64,000 nucleotides of DNA, taken from positions 1-64,000 of the forward strand of contig JAKLKA010000013.1 in assembly GCA_023150915.1 (NCBI GenBank), in the 5' to 3' direction. The DNA comes from Polyangiaceae bacterium. Its GTDB lineage: Bacteria > Myxococcota_A > Polyangia > Polyangiales > Polyangiaceae. A program made the position numbers and the translations under genes. The notes under the pieces were generated by a model that was not told the DNA's origin, searched no databases, and worked only from the letters and a program-made list of their open reading frames with translations. Positions 17,399-27,184 of the stretch are shown in pieces. Each line of letters begins with the position of its first letter. Within the stretch, counting starts at the first letter, position 1.

Positions 17399-18151
17399 AT
17401 GAGCGGTCATTCCAAGTGGGCCACGATCAAGCGCAAGAAGGGTGCGCTGGACGCCGCGCGCGGCCGGCTTTTCACCAAGCTGATCCGCGAGCTGGTGACG
17501 GCGGCGCGTATCGGCGGCGGTGACGTGAACGCCAACCCGCGGCTGCGCAAGGCGGTGAACGAGGCCAAAGGTCAGGCCATGCCGGCCGACACCATCAAGC
17601 GCGCCATCGGGCGCGGCACGGGTGAGATCGAGGGCGCGGCTTACGAAGAGGTGCTCTACGAAGGCACGGGCCCCAGCGGCTCGCTGTTTCTGGTCGAGGG
17701 CATGACCGACAACCGCAACCGCACCGTGGCCGAGCTGCGGAAGATCTTCGAGCGAAACAACGGCCTCTTGGGCACTTCCGGCACTGCCGGCTGGGCGTTC
17801 GATCGGCTGGGCACCATTGCGCTCGACAAGGCGCAGGTCAGCGAAGACAAGCTGATGGAAGCCGCGGTCGAGGCCGGCGCCGACGACTATCGCGACGAGG
17901 GCGACGTGTGGATGGTCTACACGCCCAAAGAGCAGCTGTACGAGGTCGTTGCCGCGCTCGAGAAGGCCGGCCTGCCGCTTGGCGAGAGCAAGATCGCCTA
18001 CGTGCCGAAGAACAAGAAAGAGGTCTCGGGGCGCGACGCGGAAGTGTGTCTGAACCTGGTGGACGCCCTGGACGAGCACGACGACGTGCAGAGCGTCTTC
18101 TCGGACTTCGACGTCTCGGATGCCGAGCTCGCGCGCATCGGCGGTGGCTAG
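17399..18151 (+). CDS. yebC: YebC/PmpR family protein (TACO1-type)
   Basis: 250 residues, full family length. It opens with the invariant MSGHSKWATIKRKKGALDAARG and continues with FTKLIRELVTAAR, NPRLRKAVNEAKGQAMP and IKRAIGRGTGE. Members act as transcription factors near Holliday-junction genes or, as shown more recently for YebC, help ribosomes through proline-rich stretches. A GGAGA about 8 bases before the ATG supports the start. No ruvC or ruvA is adjacent in this window. Confidence 0.96.
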   Translation: MSGHSKWATIKRKKGALDAARGRLFTKLIRELVTAARIGGGDVNANPRLRKAVNEAKGQAMPADTIKRAIGRGTGEIEGAAYEEVLYEGTGPSGSLFLVEGMTDNRNRTVAELRKIFERNNGLLGTSGTAGWAFDRLGTIALDKAQVSEDKLMEAAVEAGADDYRDEGDVWMVYTPKEQLYEVVAALEKAGLPLGESKIAYVPKNKKEVSGRDAEVCLNLVDALDEHDDVQSVFSDFDVSDAELARIGGG

Positions 18152-18179
18152 GCGCGGGTTTTCGCCTCGAAATCAGGCC

Positions 18180-18605
18180 TCACCACTCTCCCTGGTTCTT
18201 CCGCGACGCCCACGGTTCCTTGGGCGGAAGCGCTTCGCCCCGCTGCAAGAGCTCGATCGAGATCTGATCGGGCGAGCGGACGAAGGCCATGTACCCGTCG
18301 CGGGGCGGGCGCAAGATGGCGACGCCGCGTGCCTCGAGCCGTTCGCAGGTGGCGTAGATGTCGTCCACGCGAAAGGCCAGGTGGCCGAAGTTACGGCCTC
18401 GGGTGTAGGGCTCGGCCTGGTCCCAGTTGTGGGTCAGCTCGATCTCGGCGTTGTCGCCGGGGGCGCCGGTGCCGAGGAAGACCAGCGTGAAGCGGCCCTT
18501 GTCGTGATCTTTGCGCCGAAGCTCCGTGAGACCCAGGGCGCCGACGAAGAAGTCGAGGGCGCGATCCAGGTCCCGGACGCGGACCATCGCGTGCAGGAAC
18601 TGCAT
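18180..18605 (-). CDS. gloA: Glyoxalase I (lactoylglutathione lyase)
   Basis: 141 residues of the vicinal-oxygen-chelate fold. It aligns with E. coli GloA from [17 protein letters not shown] onward. All four metal ligands are present: His5, Glu56 (IELTHNW), His75 (GHLAFRV) and Glu118 (ISIELL). It converts the hemithioacetal of methylglyoxal and glutathione to S-lactoylglutathione in the cytosol. The start is at the Met that matches the family N-terminus; the reading frame is open further upstream but without similarity. It converges on yebC. Confidence 0.92.
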   Translation of the reverse strand: MQFLHAMVRVRDLDRALDFFVGALGLTELRRKDHDKGRFTLVFLGTGAPGDNAEIELTHNWDQAEPYTRGRNFGHLAFRVDDIYATCERLEARGVAILRPPRDGYMAFVRSPDQISIELLQRGEALPPKEPWASRKNQGEW

Positions 18606-18724
18606 ACCCGGGTCATCGCGCCGAAATGCATTGGGGGCAAGATCGATTCCCGGCCTCGCGCGTACCCAACGCCGACCCGACAGTCGGTGTCGTAGCCAGG
18701 TGCCCCGGGGGTGAGGGGTGCCCC

Positions 18725-18730
18725 GGGAGG
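18725..18730 (+). promoter_or_regulatory. Ribosome binding site GGGAGG
   Basis: GGGAGG lies 5 bases before the ATG at 18736 and fixes the start of the DUF4139 lipoprotein there rather than at the upstream ATG at 18718. Confidence 0.65.
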
Positions 18731-18735
18731 TTTCC

Positions 18736-20835
18736 ATGCTTCGAAAGCGTCTTGGAGTTTTGATCGTGCTGGCCCTGGCCAGCTCCGGTTGCTCGGGCAG
18801 CCTGTCGCAGCGCCCGGTGAAGACCGACGCCGAGCTGGGTCGGGTGATCGTCTATCGCAGCGGCGTGGCCTACTTCGAGCGCCACGCGCGGGTGGTGGAC
18901 GGCAAGCTGGTGATGAACGTGCCCGCCGAGCGGGTCGACGACTTCCTGAAGTCGCTGCGCATTACCGACATCAAGACCGGCAAGAGCCTGCCGCTTTCGT
19001 TTCCGACGCTGGTGCGGCACGGCGACATGGTCGAGCTGGGCATCGAGCTGCCGAAGGACGCCTCGCGCGAGATCGCCATCACCTACGTGACCGAGAGCCC
19101 GGCCTGGAAGCCGAGCTACCGCGTGGAGCTCGGCAAAGAGGGGAAGGCCAAGCTCGAGGCCTGGGCCGTGGTCGACAACGTGTCGGGCGAGGACTGGGAC
19201 CGTGTCACGGTCGGGGTCGGCAGCACCTCTGCGCTGTCGTTCAAGTACGACCTGCACAGCGTGCGGTTCGTGGAGCGCGAGACGCTGAACGAGGGTCCGG
19301 CCGTGGCGCTGGCGCCGCCCACTGGCGGCACGCCCTACGCCGTGGCCGGTGGCGAGGTCGCGGTGGTCGGAAACCTGGCGCTCGACGAGGTCGAGCAGCT
19401 GACCGAGCGCGGCGGCACCGTGAGCATGTCGGACCTTGCAGCGGGGGGAGGGGGCGACCGCGCTGCCGGTGGAAAGCCCGCGGTGAAGATGAAGGCGCGT
19501 GCTCGAATGCTGCAGCAGCCGGTACCCGCGGCCGGCGCCGGCAAGGTGGTGACACTAGCCTCCAAGCTGCGCGCCAGCGGTCAACGCATCCGAGTCGAGG
19601 GCTATGCCAAGCCGGGGGAGAAGGACCAGAAGCAGGCCGCCCTGGGCCGCGCCAACGCGGTCAAGAACGCGCTTCTCGCCAACGGCGTGCCCGAAGCCCA
19701 GATCGACGTCGTGGCGACGGGCAAGACCTCGGACCGCGACGGCGTGCGCCTGGTGGCCGCGCACGACGACGCCAAGCCGGCGCAGCCCAAGCCCGCCGCG
19801 GCGCCCAGCGCGCAGAGCGATCCGATCGGCAGCGCGCTGTTCATTGCGCCCACGCCGCTCAGCATCAAGAAAGACCGCTCGGCGCTGCTCAACATGCTGA
19901 ACGTCACCACCCGCGGCGAGCAGGTTTACTACTACGATCCGGTCTCGTCGCGCGGTTCCAAGCGCTTCGCGTTTCGCGCGGTTCGGCTGGACAACCCCAG
20001 CGAGCACACCCTGGAATCGGGGCCGTTCACCGTCTACGCCGAAGGGCAGTTCCTGGGCGAAGGCCTGAGCGAGCCCATTCCGCCGAAGAGCGCGGCGTTC
20101 ATCCCCTTCGCCCTCGACAAGCAGCTGGTGGTCGAGCCGGTGGTCGACACCCGTGAAGAGATCGATCGGCTGGTCACCATTCAGCGCGGCATCGTGCGGA
20201 CCGAGGCGCAGACCGTCCGGCGCACCAAGCTGGCGCTGGCCAACCGCGGCGACGCGCCGGCGAAGGTCTGGGTGCGGCACGCGGTGCCCGAGGGCTGGAA
20301 GCTGCGCGACTCGAAGGTCAAGGTCGAGAAGCTGCGCGGCGCTCATCTCTTCCCCATCACCGTGCCGGCGCGGGGCGCCCTCGAGCTGGTGATCGAGGAG
20401 AGCCAGCCCCTGGACAAGACCATCGACATCAACACCGATGCCGGCGTCGAGACGCTGGCGTTGTTCCTGAAAAAGCAGAAGCCGGTGCAGCCGGAGCTCG
20501 CGAAACAGCTGGACGAGATCGTACGCCTGTACAAGGACATGGTCGACACCCGCGAGCACGTCGCGACGCTGGAGTCGCAGATGACCACCTATCGCGAGCG
20601 CGTGGACGAGATCCACGCCCAGCTGGTCACGCTCAGGCGAGTGAACGCCGCGGACAAGCTCAACCGCCATCTGGCGAAGAAGATGGAAGAGATCAGCGAG
20701 CGGCTGCAGAAAGCGACGATCGAGGTCAGCGATCTGAAGGGCAAGCTGATGACCGGCAAGGTCGCCCTGGCCGACCGCCTGGCAGAGCTCACGCTCGAGA
20801 CCAAGCCCCCCACCGCGGTGGCCGACAAGCGCTGA
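18736..20835 (+). CDS. DUF4139-domain lipoprotein with an OmpA-like insertion
   Basis: 699 residues. Signal peptide ends in ALASSGC (Cys19). The DUF4139 pattern is clear at both ends: [29 protein letters not shown] and [17 protein letters not shown] in the first part. [23 protein letters not shown] and a C-terminal coiled coil ([19 protein letters not shown]) are in the second. Between them, residues 271-332 resemble the OmpA/MotB peptidoglycan-binding fold: [17 protein letters not shown], then [16 protein letters not shown]. This would tie the lipoprotein to the cell wall. Function of DUF4139 is not established. An intrinsic terminator follows. Confidence 0.85.
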   Translation: MLRKRLGVLIVLALASSGCSGSLSQRPVKTDAELGRVIVYRSGVAYFERHARVVDGKLVMNVPAERVDDFLKSLRITDIKTGKSLPLSFPTLVRHGDMVELGIELPKDASREIAITYVTESPAWKPSYRVELGKEGKAKLEAWAVVDNVSGEDWDRVTVGVGSTSALSFKYDLHSVRFVERETLNEGPAVALAPPTGGTPYAVAGGEVAVVGNLALDEVEQLTERGGTVSMSDLAAGGGGDRAAGGKPAVKMKARARMLQQPVPAAGAGKVVTLASKLRASGQRIRVEGYAKPGEKDQKQAALGRANAVKNALLANGVPEAQIDVVATGKTSDRDGVRLVAAHDDAKPAQPKPAAAPSAQSDPIGSALFIAPTPLSIKKDRSALLNMLNVTTRGEQVYYYDPVSSRGSKRFAFRAVRLDNPSEHTLESGPFTVYAEGQFLGEGLSEPIPPKSAAFIPFALDKQLVVEPVVDTREEIDRLVTIQRGIVRTEAQTVRRTKLALANRGDAPAKVWVRHAVPEGWKLRDSKVKVEKLRGAHLFPITVPARGALELVIEESQPLDKTIDINTDAGVETLALFLKKQKPVQPELAKQLDEIVRLYKDMVDTREHVATLESQMTTYRERVDEIHAQLVTLRRVNAADKLNRHLAKKMEEISERLQKATIEVSDLKGKLMTGKVALADRLAELTLETKPPTAVADKR

Positions 20836-20858
20836 ACCCGCTGAAATACCCCGCCCGA

Positions 20859-20897
20859 GGCCGCAGCCACGCGAGACGCTGCGGCCGCTGGGTTTTT
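20859..20897 (+). terminator. Intrinsic terminator after the DUF4139 gene
   Basis: GGCCGCAGC (20859-20867) and GCTGCGGCC (20878-20886) form a perfect 9-bp stem with a 10-base loop, followed by GCTGGG and a run of five T (20893-20897). It is the clearest intrinsic terminator in the window. Confidence 0.8.
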
Positions 20898-20900
20898 GTC

Positions 20901-20906
20901 TATGAT
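20901..20906 (+). promoter_or_regulatory. Putative -10 element TATGAT before the kinase-HEAT gene
   Basis: TATGAT directly follows the terminator T-run. The expected +1 is near 20913, 11 bases before the TTG at 20924. The -35 region would lie within the terminator stem. Confidence 0.4.
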
Positions 20907-20923
20907 GCCGGCCGGGTGGTGCA

Positions 20924-23662
20924 TTGGCAGACCCTTCCGCAGAAGACGAAGTCAGCCTCGCCAAGCAGCGACTCGGCAGCGTTTTGGCCGGGCGCTGGCC
21001 GCTCGAGCGGTTGATCGGCATGGGCGGCATGGCGGCGGTCTACGCCAGCCGCGACGAGGCCGACACGCCCGTGGCGGTCAAGGTCTTGCACAGCTCGTTC
21101 TCGACCAACGAAGGCGTGCGGCAGCGCTTCATCCGCGAAGCGCAGCTTCAGCAAGCGGTCGATCACCCGGGTCGCGTACACGTGTACGACGAAGGGGTCA
21201 GCGAAGAGAACGATCCCTACTTCGTGATGGAGTTCCTCCAGGGCTCCACCCTCGACAAGCTGTGGAAGAAGCACAACCGCGTGCTCGACGTCGAGTTCGC
21301 GCTCGAGGTCGCCGACTGCGTGCTCGACTTCTTGTCGGTGTGTCACGCCGAGGGGATCGTCCACCGCGACCTGAAGCCCGCGAACATCTTCGTCACCGAC
21401 GCCGGCGAAGTGAAGGTGCTGGACTTCGGCGTGGCGCGGAAGCGCGAGGCCGGGGTCGACCCGACCCTGGCCGGTACCGCCCTCGGCACGCCAGCCTACA
21501 TGGCGCCGGAGCAAGCGCTCGGGGCCAACGATCGGATCGACGGGCGCACCGACATCTTCGCGATTGGCGCGGTGCTGCACGCCATGATCACCGGCAAACG
21601 CCTGCACGAGGGGCGTTCGCACCAGGAAGCGTTCGTGCTCGCCGCGACGCAGCCGGCCTCTTCCGTGTCACAGGTCGCCCCCGAGCTGGCCCCGGGGGTG
21701 GTGTCGCTGATCGACCGGGCGCTCTCGTGGGACCCGCGCAACCGCTTCCAGAACGCCGACGAGATGCGCGAGGCCATCGCCGGCGTGCTGGCGGCGCTCC
21801 GCGGCACCCCCGAGGTCACCGCCCCCGAGCCCCAGCGGCCCCACGGTCGGGCGCAGCTGCTCGCGGCGCTGGCCGAGACCGCCGACAGCGAGCAAGTCGC
21901 CCGCGAGCTGACGGCGGAAGAGCTGGAAGCGGTCGAGCGGATCAAGGAGATCTTCGTGCGCATCGAGCGCGCGTTGAACGCCGTGCGGCAATACTCATCC
22001 GGTCACAAGGTCGTGGTCGGGCACATGCAGTCGGTGCACGAGGTGATCAGCGCGCACTGCGCTCGCCAGCCGAGCGGGCTGTCGTGGGAGGTGAAGCCCC
22101 ACTCGTTCACCTATCGGAACGCCGTGCTGTGGGAGCCACTGCACCCCTTCGACGAGATCCCCTACAACCTGTTCGCCAGCGGCTTCCGCGAGTTCACCAT
22201 CACGCCGGGCGTGACCCTGGACGAAGTGGCGACGTTGCTCGACCTGATGCGCCGCGACCCGATGCGCGATTTCTCGCCCGAGGACGACCTGGCGACCGCG
22301 TTCTGGGAGAAGCAGCTCGAGCACGTGCGTTACCAGGTGGTCAGCTCGTTCTTGACGGTGGGCGCGTCCGACGAGCTCGATCGCGAGTACGACGACCTGA
22401 TGGAATCCGGGCAAGACCTGGTCCAGAGCACGGTCCGGAAGAAGGGGGCCGGCGCCGACGTCGAGACCGAGCCGATGTCGAACGAGGAGCGCGCGGCGAT
22501 GATCACGGCGCATCAGGTCGCGCTCCGCGCCGTGCGGTCGGCCGGGGCGGCGGCGCTGGACGAGCGGGCCCGGCAGATGATCGCCGCGGCGCTCGACATG
22601 CCCGAGGCCGAGTGGGAGGCGCGCTACGTCAAGGTGCTGGCCCACGCGGCCAGTGATGCCATGGCGCACGGCAACCTGGCGCTCATCGCCGTGCCGCTCC
22701 AGGTCGGCCTGCACGAAGCCGCCTCGAGCCAGAGCCTGGAGGTTGCCCTCCGCCGAACCCTGGCGGTGCTCGCTCAGCTGGTGACGCGGGCCGGGCCGGG
22801 GGCACGCGCCGAGCTGGCGCGGGAGCTGTTCGACGAAGCAACCCTCGGCCTGGTGCTCAAAGAGCTGGCGCGGCCCGTTCCCGAGCGAGAGCGCGAAGCG
22901 GTCGAGCGCTCGGCGCCGCATCTGGCCGAGTTGATCGTCGAGGCGGGGCCGCAGGCTTTCGACACCGTCCTCGGTGCGCTGGCCCGCACCGACGTCGAGC
23001 CGATTCGCGACGCTCTGATGCGCTACCTCGAGATGCACGCGGTCGGGCGAGAAGAGCAGATCGGGGCGCTGCTCGGCGAGGCCGATCTGACGCGGGGGCG
23101 GGCCATCTTGGGCCTGCTCGGCCGGCTCGGCACCGAGGCCGCTGCGCGGGCGCTCAAGGCCGCCGAGTCGAACGCCTTCCCCGAGCTCCGCGTCGAGGCC
23201 GTGGCGGTCCGCGCCAAGACCTCGCCCGAGGGCCTGCGCGACGAGCTCTCGCGCCTGCTGGCCGACCGCGACCCGGGCGTGCGCATGGCGGTGCTGCGCA
23301 CCATGGCTCGCTACAAGGTAAAAGAGGCGGGGCCCACGCTGGTGCAGCTGATCGGCGACGCGGCGTTCCACAAGCTGCCGACCGAAGAACGTCAGCTGGC
23401 GCTCGAGACCCTGTGGGAGCTCTCGCCGGTGCGCGCCGAGAGTCTGGTCAAGGACCTGGCGGTGAAGGCCGGGATGCTCACGCGCGAGTCGGTCGACGAC
23501 ACGCGCATCATGGCCATTCACCTGCTCGAGCGCCTGAGCAGCAGTCGCGAGGTGATCGTCGAGCTGGACAAGGCAGCCGACAAGTGGACCAACTCTCAGG
23601 CCGTGCGTGACGTGGCCGCGCAAGCGGCGGCGGCCATGCGGCGGAGGCTCTCGGCCCGATGA
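20924..23662 (+). CDS. Ser/Thr protein kinase fused to a helical HEAT-like region
   Basis: 912 residues, TTG start. The kinase domain (about 22-290) is intact: GMGGMAAVY, Lys53, HRDLKPAN (147-154), DFG (167-169) and APEQ. From about 350 to 445 is a module found at the N-terminus of many HD-GYP proteins (VRQYSSGH...LFASGFREFTITPGVTLDEVATLLDLM). The rest is helical; residues about 660-900 read as HEAT-like repeats (DPGVRMAVLRTMARYKVKEAGPTLVQLI). There is no membrane helix, so it is cytosolic. Its stop overlaps the next start (ATGA), implying a stoichiometric partner. Confidence 0.9.
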   Translation: MADPSAEDEVSLAKQRLGSVLAGRWPLERLIGMGGMAAVYASRDEADTPVAVKVLHSSFSTNEGVRQRFIREAQLQQAVDHPGRVHVYDEGVSEENDPYFVMEFLQGSTLDKLWKKHNRVLDVEFALEVADCVLDFLSVCHAEGIVHRDLKPANIFVTDAGEVKVLDFGVARKREAGVDPTLAGTALGTPAYMAPEQALGANDRIDGRTDIFAIGAVLHAMITGKRLHEGRSHQEAFVLAATQPASSVSQVAPELAPGVVSLIDRALSWDPRNRFQNADEMREAIAGVLAALRGTPEVTAPEPQRPHGRAQLLAALAETADSEQVARELTAEELEAVERIKEIFVRIERALNAVRQYSSGHKVVVGHMQSVHEVISAHCARQPSGLSWEVKPHSFTYRNAVLWEPLHPFDEIPYNLFASGFREFTITPGVTLDEVATLLDLMRRDPMRDFSPEDDLATAFWEKQLEHVRYQVVSSFLTVGASDELDREYDDLMESGQDLVQSTVRKKGAGADVETEPMSNEERAAMITAHQVALRAVRSAGAAALDERARQMIAAALDMPEAEWEARYVKVLAHAASDAMAHGNLALIAVPLQVGLHEAASSQSLEVALRRTLAVLAQLVTRAGPGARAELARELFDEATLGLVLKELARPVPEREREAVERSAPHLAELIVEAGPQAFDTVLGALARTDVEPIRDALMRYLEMHAVGREEQIGALLGEADLTRGRAILGLLGRLGTEAAARALKAAESNAFPELRVEAVAVRAKTSPEGLRDELSRLLADRDPGVRMAVLRTMARYKVKEAGPTLVQLIGDAAFHKLPTEERQLALETLWELSPVRAESLVKDLAVKAGMLTRESVDDTRIMAIHLLERLSSSREVIVELDKAADKWTNSQAVRDVAAQAAAAMRRRLSAR

Positions 23663-26508
23663 CCGAGCCCGCAGCCGAGACCGCGCAGCTCTTGATGCGC
23701 AACGTGGCCGAGCTCGCCCAGCGGCAGCAGGCCCGCGAACGTGGCTCTGCCCTCGCCAGCCAGATCTTCCGCTTGCTCAAGGTGGCTCAGTTCCACGCTC
23801 TCGACAACATGGCGTTCTTGCAGCAGCTCGACCAGACGGTGGAGGCGCTCAAGGCGTTCGGGGCGCAGACCGGCGAGCCTCTCACGCTGCTGTTCGCCAA
23901 GAGCACCGTGTTCGTGTGTGGCCAGCTGCTCAAGGCGTCGCGCACGGAATACGAGTCTGCCCTCGAGCTGTCCGAGCTGGTGCGTCGCCTGGGGGTCACG
24001 CAGCTCACCATCCAGACCGACGCCGACCGGGCCGACCTGTCTGCCATGGCGCGGCTGTTCCAGCCTCCGCACAAGACGCGCGCCGAGCACGGAGTGATCG
24101 AGCCCTCGCCCCGCGTCCGGCTGCGGTTCGTCAGCGCGGCCCGCCTCGACGAGAACGACCAGGAAATGTCCGCGGAGGATCAGATCCTCCGGACGTACGC
24201 CACGACCGTGGTGGTGATGCGCCGGGTGTACGAGAACCTGCAAGCGGCGCGCTATCAGCTGCCCAATCAGGTGAAGCGGCTGGCGCAACGCTTGGTGGTT
24301 CTTTCCGAGGGGGACACGCCGGCGTTTCTCGGGGTCACCGGCATGCGCAGCGCCGTGAACGACGCTGCGGGGCGTTCCGTCAGCCGCGCCATCTTGGCCG
24401 TGGCCATGGGTCGGCAGCTCACCCAAGATCTGGCCACGCTCTCGCGCATCGCCATGTCGGCGCTGTTCATGGATGTGGCGATCCCCTTGGTCAGCGGCAG
24501 CACCGGCAAAGGTGCCGTGGCCACCCGGATGACGCCCACCGCCGAGCAGCGCTTGCCGGCGGCCACGGCGGCCGTGCTGACGGCCCTGGGGCAGGTCCGC
24601 GACGCATCGATGGTGCGCACGGTCATCGCCTACGAAGCGCACTGGCTCAGGCAAGTCACGCGGCTCGGGCCGATGTACGACGGCGAGTACAAGCCGATGG
24701 TGGCGGCGCGGATCGTGGCGACCGCGCATCGCTTCAACGAGCTGATGCAGCCCGACCTGGCGTCGAACCAGTCGCCCAGCGTCGACGACGCCATCGCGAC
24801 CCTGCGGGGCGAGGCGCGCGACACCGTCGATCAGGCCATGCTCGTGCTCCTGGTGGGCGCGCTCGGTGTGTTCCCCCGCGGTTCCCCCGTCCAGCTCTCG
24901 ACGGGCGAGAGCGCCGTGGTGCTGCGCTCGCCGGACAACCCTGCCGACTATCCGCGGCCCACCGTGCGGCTGGTGTACGACGCCTCCGGCAAGCCGCTGC
25001 GCATGAAGGTGGCGCTCGATCTGGCGGCCGACGATCAGCGCCAGGTGGTGCGCGTGATCGCCCAGCCCGATGCGACGCTGCTTCAGGCCTGCCAGGCAGT
25101 GCTCGCGGCCGGGGCCCCCGAGCCGCCCCGGCCCGAGGTGCCGGTCTCGGCCCGTGCGGCGCCGGTCCAGAGCCCGTCCATCGCCGACGTCGAAACCGAG
25201 ACGGTCCGGCCACGCGCTCCGTCCGTGGCCGATTTCGCGGCGCCGCGCGAGCAGATCCCGTCCTCTCACGACATACCGCCGGCTTCGCAGCGTCGCCTGC
25301 CGTCGGTGCAAGAGCTGACGCCTGCGCCACAGCTCAGGCTGTCGTCCGAGCCCGAGCTGACGCCGCCGCCCCGCGAGCGAGCGCCCTCGGTCGCCGAGCT
25401 GACGCCGACCCCAGCGTCGACGGTGAAGATGCGGCGCTCGCGGGCCTCGCTGGTCGAGGTGGTCGACGCGCCTCGGTCACGCCGCGACCCGCGCTCCGAA
25501 GACTTCGATGAAGAAGAGGCCCCCGCACCAGCGCCCGCACCCGCTCCCTCGCCGCCACCGCGTCAGCGCAAGCTGAGCCAGCAGCTGACGCGCCGCCCGT
25601 CCGAAGTTCTCGAGACCGAGGGCTTGCCCGAGCTGATCCCGGACACCGACGAGCTGGTCGTCGCCGAGCCGTCCGACCCGTCGTCGCACTGGCGGCGCGC
25701 TCCGGCCACTCTCGAGCCCCTGGGCGAACCGGTGGACGAGCCGGGGCCCGAGACTCACGCGCCGAGCGCCAGCGGCTCTCTCGAGCGAACGCCGTTCTCG
25801 AACGTGTTCCTGTACGTGCTCGACCGCGCGCTCTCGGGCACGCTGGTCCTGTCCGAGCCCGTGGAGCACGAAGGGGACGACCCCGCCGAGCACGCGGTGC
25901 TGTTCCAGGACGGCATTCCCACCAAGGTGCACGTGAACGCCCGCGTGGCCGCGCTGGGCCCCCTGCTGGTGGCGTTCGGCGCCATCGAGCAAGAGCAGCT
26001 CCAGAACGATCCCATCACCCAGCCGCCGACCCACGAAGCGACGCTGGAAGAAGAGCTCTTGGCCTCTGGCCTGTGCAGTGCCGAGCAGATCGCGGAAGTG
26101 CGCAACGAACAGATCATCGAGCGCCTGGCCTTCTTGTTCGGCCTTCCGCCGGCGACGCGCTACGCCTTCTACAACGGGTTCGATCTGGTGCAGGTGCTGT
26201 GGGGCGACGTGCCCGGGGTCACCTCGCCCCTCGGCGCACTCTCGCGTGGGCTGCGTGAGCACCCGGAAGAGTCGGCCATGGACGCCATGCTGCTGAAGCT
26301 CGCCGCCCTGCCGCTGGCGCTTCACCCCGAGGCCGACCCCTCGGTCTTCGACTTCACCGACGACGAGCTGGCGGTGGCCCATGCCCTGGCCGGCGGCCAG
26401 CCGTCGGTGCCAGATCTGATCGAAGCGGGTCACCATCCCGACGTGGTGCGCCGCGTGGTGTACGCGCTGATGCTCACGCACTGCCTGGCTCCGGTGAGCG
26501 GCGAGTGA
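23659..26508 (+). CDS. Degenerate HD-GYP protein with DUF4388-like C-terminus
   Basis: 949 residues. Residues about 45-134 carry the same N-terminal module as the kinase upstream (FHALDNMAFLQQLDQTVEAL ... LGVTQLTIQTDADRADLSAMARLF). Residues about 200-440 follow the HD-GYP layout, but the metal motifs are lost: ALFMDVAIP replaces the HD pair and LGPMYDGEYKPMVAARIVATAHRF lacks GYP. It is therefore probably not a cyclic-di-GMP phosphodiesterase. A long Pro/Glu/Arg linker (about 490-700) leads to a DUF4388/PATAN-like domain (GTLVLSEP...AVLFQDGIPTKVHV). It is cytosolic and co-translated with the kinase. Confidence 0.8.
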   Translation: MTEPAAETAQLLMRNVAELAQRQQARERGSALASQIFRLLKVAQFHALDNMAFLQQLDQTVEALKAFGAQTGEPLTLLFAKSTVFVCGQLLKASRTEYESALELSELVRRLGVTQLTIQTDADRADLSAMARLFQPPHKTRAEHGVIEPSPRVRLRFVSAARLDENDQEMSAEDQILRTYATTVVVMRRVYENLQAARYQLPNQVKRLAQRLVVLSEGDTPAFLGVTGMRSAVNDAAGRSVSRAILAVAMGRQLTQDLATLSRIAMSALFMDVAIPLVSGSTGKGAVATRMTPTAEQRLPAATAAVLTALGQVRDASMVRTVIAYEAHWLRQVTRLGPMYDGEYKPMVAARIVATAHRFNELMQPDLASNQSPSVDDAIATLRGEARDTVDQAMLVLLVGALGVFPRGSPVQLSTGESAVVLRSPDNPADYPRPTVRLVYDASGKPLRMKVALDLAADDQRQVVRVIAQPDATLLQACQAVLAAGAPEPPRPEVPVSARAAPVQSPSIADVETETVRPRAPSVADFAAPREQIPSSHDIPPASQRRLPSVQELTPAPQLRLSSEPELTPPPRERAPSVAELTPTPASTVKMRRSRASLVEVVDAPRSRRDPRSEDFDEEEAPAPAPAPAPSPPPRQRKLSQQLTRRPSEVLETEGLPELIPDTDELVVAEPSDPSSHWRRAPATLEPLGEPVDEPGPETHAPSASGSLERTPFSNVFLYVLDRALSGTLVLSEPVEHEGDDPAEHAVLFQDGIPTKVHVNARVAALGPLLVAFGAIEQEQLQNDPITQPPTHEATLEEELLASGLCSAEQIAEVRNEQIIERLAFLFGLPPATRYAFYNGFDLVQVLWGDVPGVTSPLGALSRGLREHPEESAMDAMLLKLAALPLALHPEADPSVFDFTDDELAVAHALAGGQPSVPDLIEAGHHPDVVRRVVYALMLTHCLAPVSGE

Positions 26509-26515
26509 GCCGGGC

Positions 26516-27184
26516 TCACATTCCGGGCCAGCGGAACTGCACCACCGAGAAATAGGCGAAGGCCAGGTGCGAGACGATGACGGGCGGCAGCCGCCGCGTC
26601 ATCTTGGCGGTGAAGGTCCAGACCAGGCCTGCGCCCAGGGCGGCCAGCAAGAGCAGCGGGTTCGGCCCTGCGATGGGGTCGGCCAGCGACAGCACCGAAG
26701 GCAGGTGCGCGGCGGCGTATGCCAGCGCCGCCACCACCCAACCCGTGCGGGTCCCAAAGCGAGTCTCGGCGGCCGGCAGCACGAAGCCTCGCCAGGTCAG
26801 CTCTTCGGCCAAGGCAATGCCCAAGAGCACCACCGTGAGCGCCAGCGAGCGTTGCACCGCGTCGGCGTCGCCGACCTGGGCGTAGAGGCGCAAGAACCAC
26901 AGGTGGCGCTCGCTGCCCGCAGGCACGATCAGGCTGCGCGCCGTCCAGGTGGCCCCGAGGAGCAGCGCCGCGGTCAAGAACCCCATGCTGAAGTCGCCCC
27001 AGCGCGGCTTCAGCACGTCGAGCAGCGTCCCTGAATCCCAGAGCGACCACAGCGCCCAGGCGGCCAGCGCCGCGTAGGGCAGGCCGAGCAGGGCCCAGAA
27101 CTTCCAGCTGCCGGCGAACTCCAGGCGAAACGCGACGGCGTTCACCGCCGCGACGATCAGCACCACCACCGCGATCGGTCGCAT
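26516..27184 (-). CDS. CPBP-family intramembrane protease (CAAX/Abi-type)
   Basis: 222 residues with six or so membrane helices. The family motifs are present: ALAEELTWRGFVLP (the EExxxR box), AAAHLPS (second motif His) and SHLAFAYFSVV (third motif). These residues form a metal-independent glutamate protease site in the membrane. Members mature prenylated or other membrane peptides; the substrate here is unknown. The ATG shares a base with the coaBC stop (TGATG), so it is coupled to coaBC and the upstream DNA glycosylase. It converges on the gene at 23659-26508 with only 7 bases between. Confidence 0.87.
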   Translation of the reverse strand: MRPIAVVVLIVAAVNAVAFRLEFAGSWKFWALLGLPYAALAAWALWSLWDSGTLLDVLKPRWGDFSMGFLTAALLLGATWTARSLIVPAGSERHLWFLRLYAQVGDADAVQRSLALTVVLLGIALAEELTWRGFVLPAAETRFGTRTGWVVAALAYAAAHLPSVLSLADPIAGPNPLLLLAALGAGLVWTFTAKMTRRLPPVIVSHLAFAYFSVVQFRWPGM

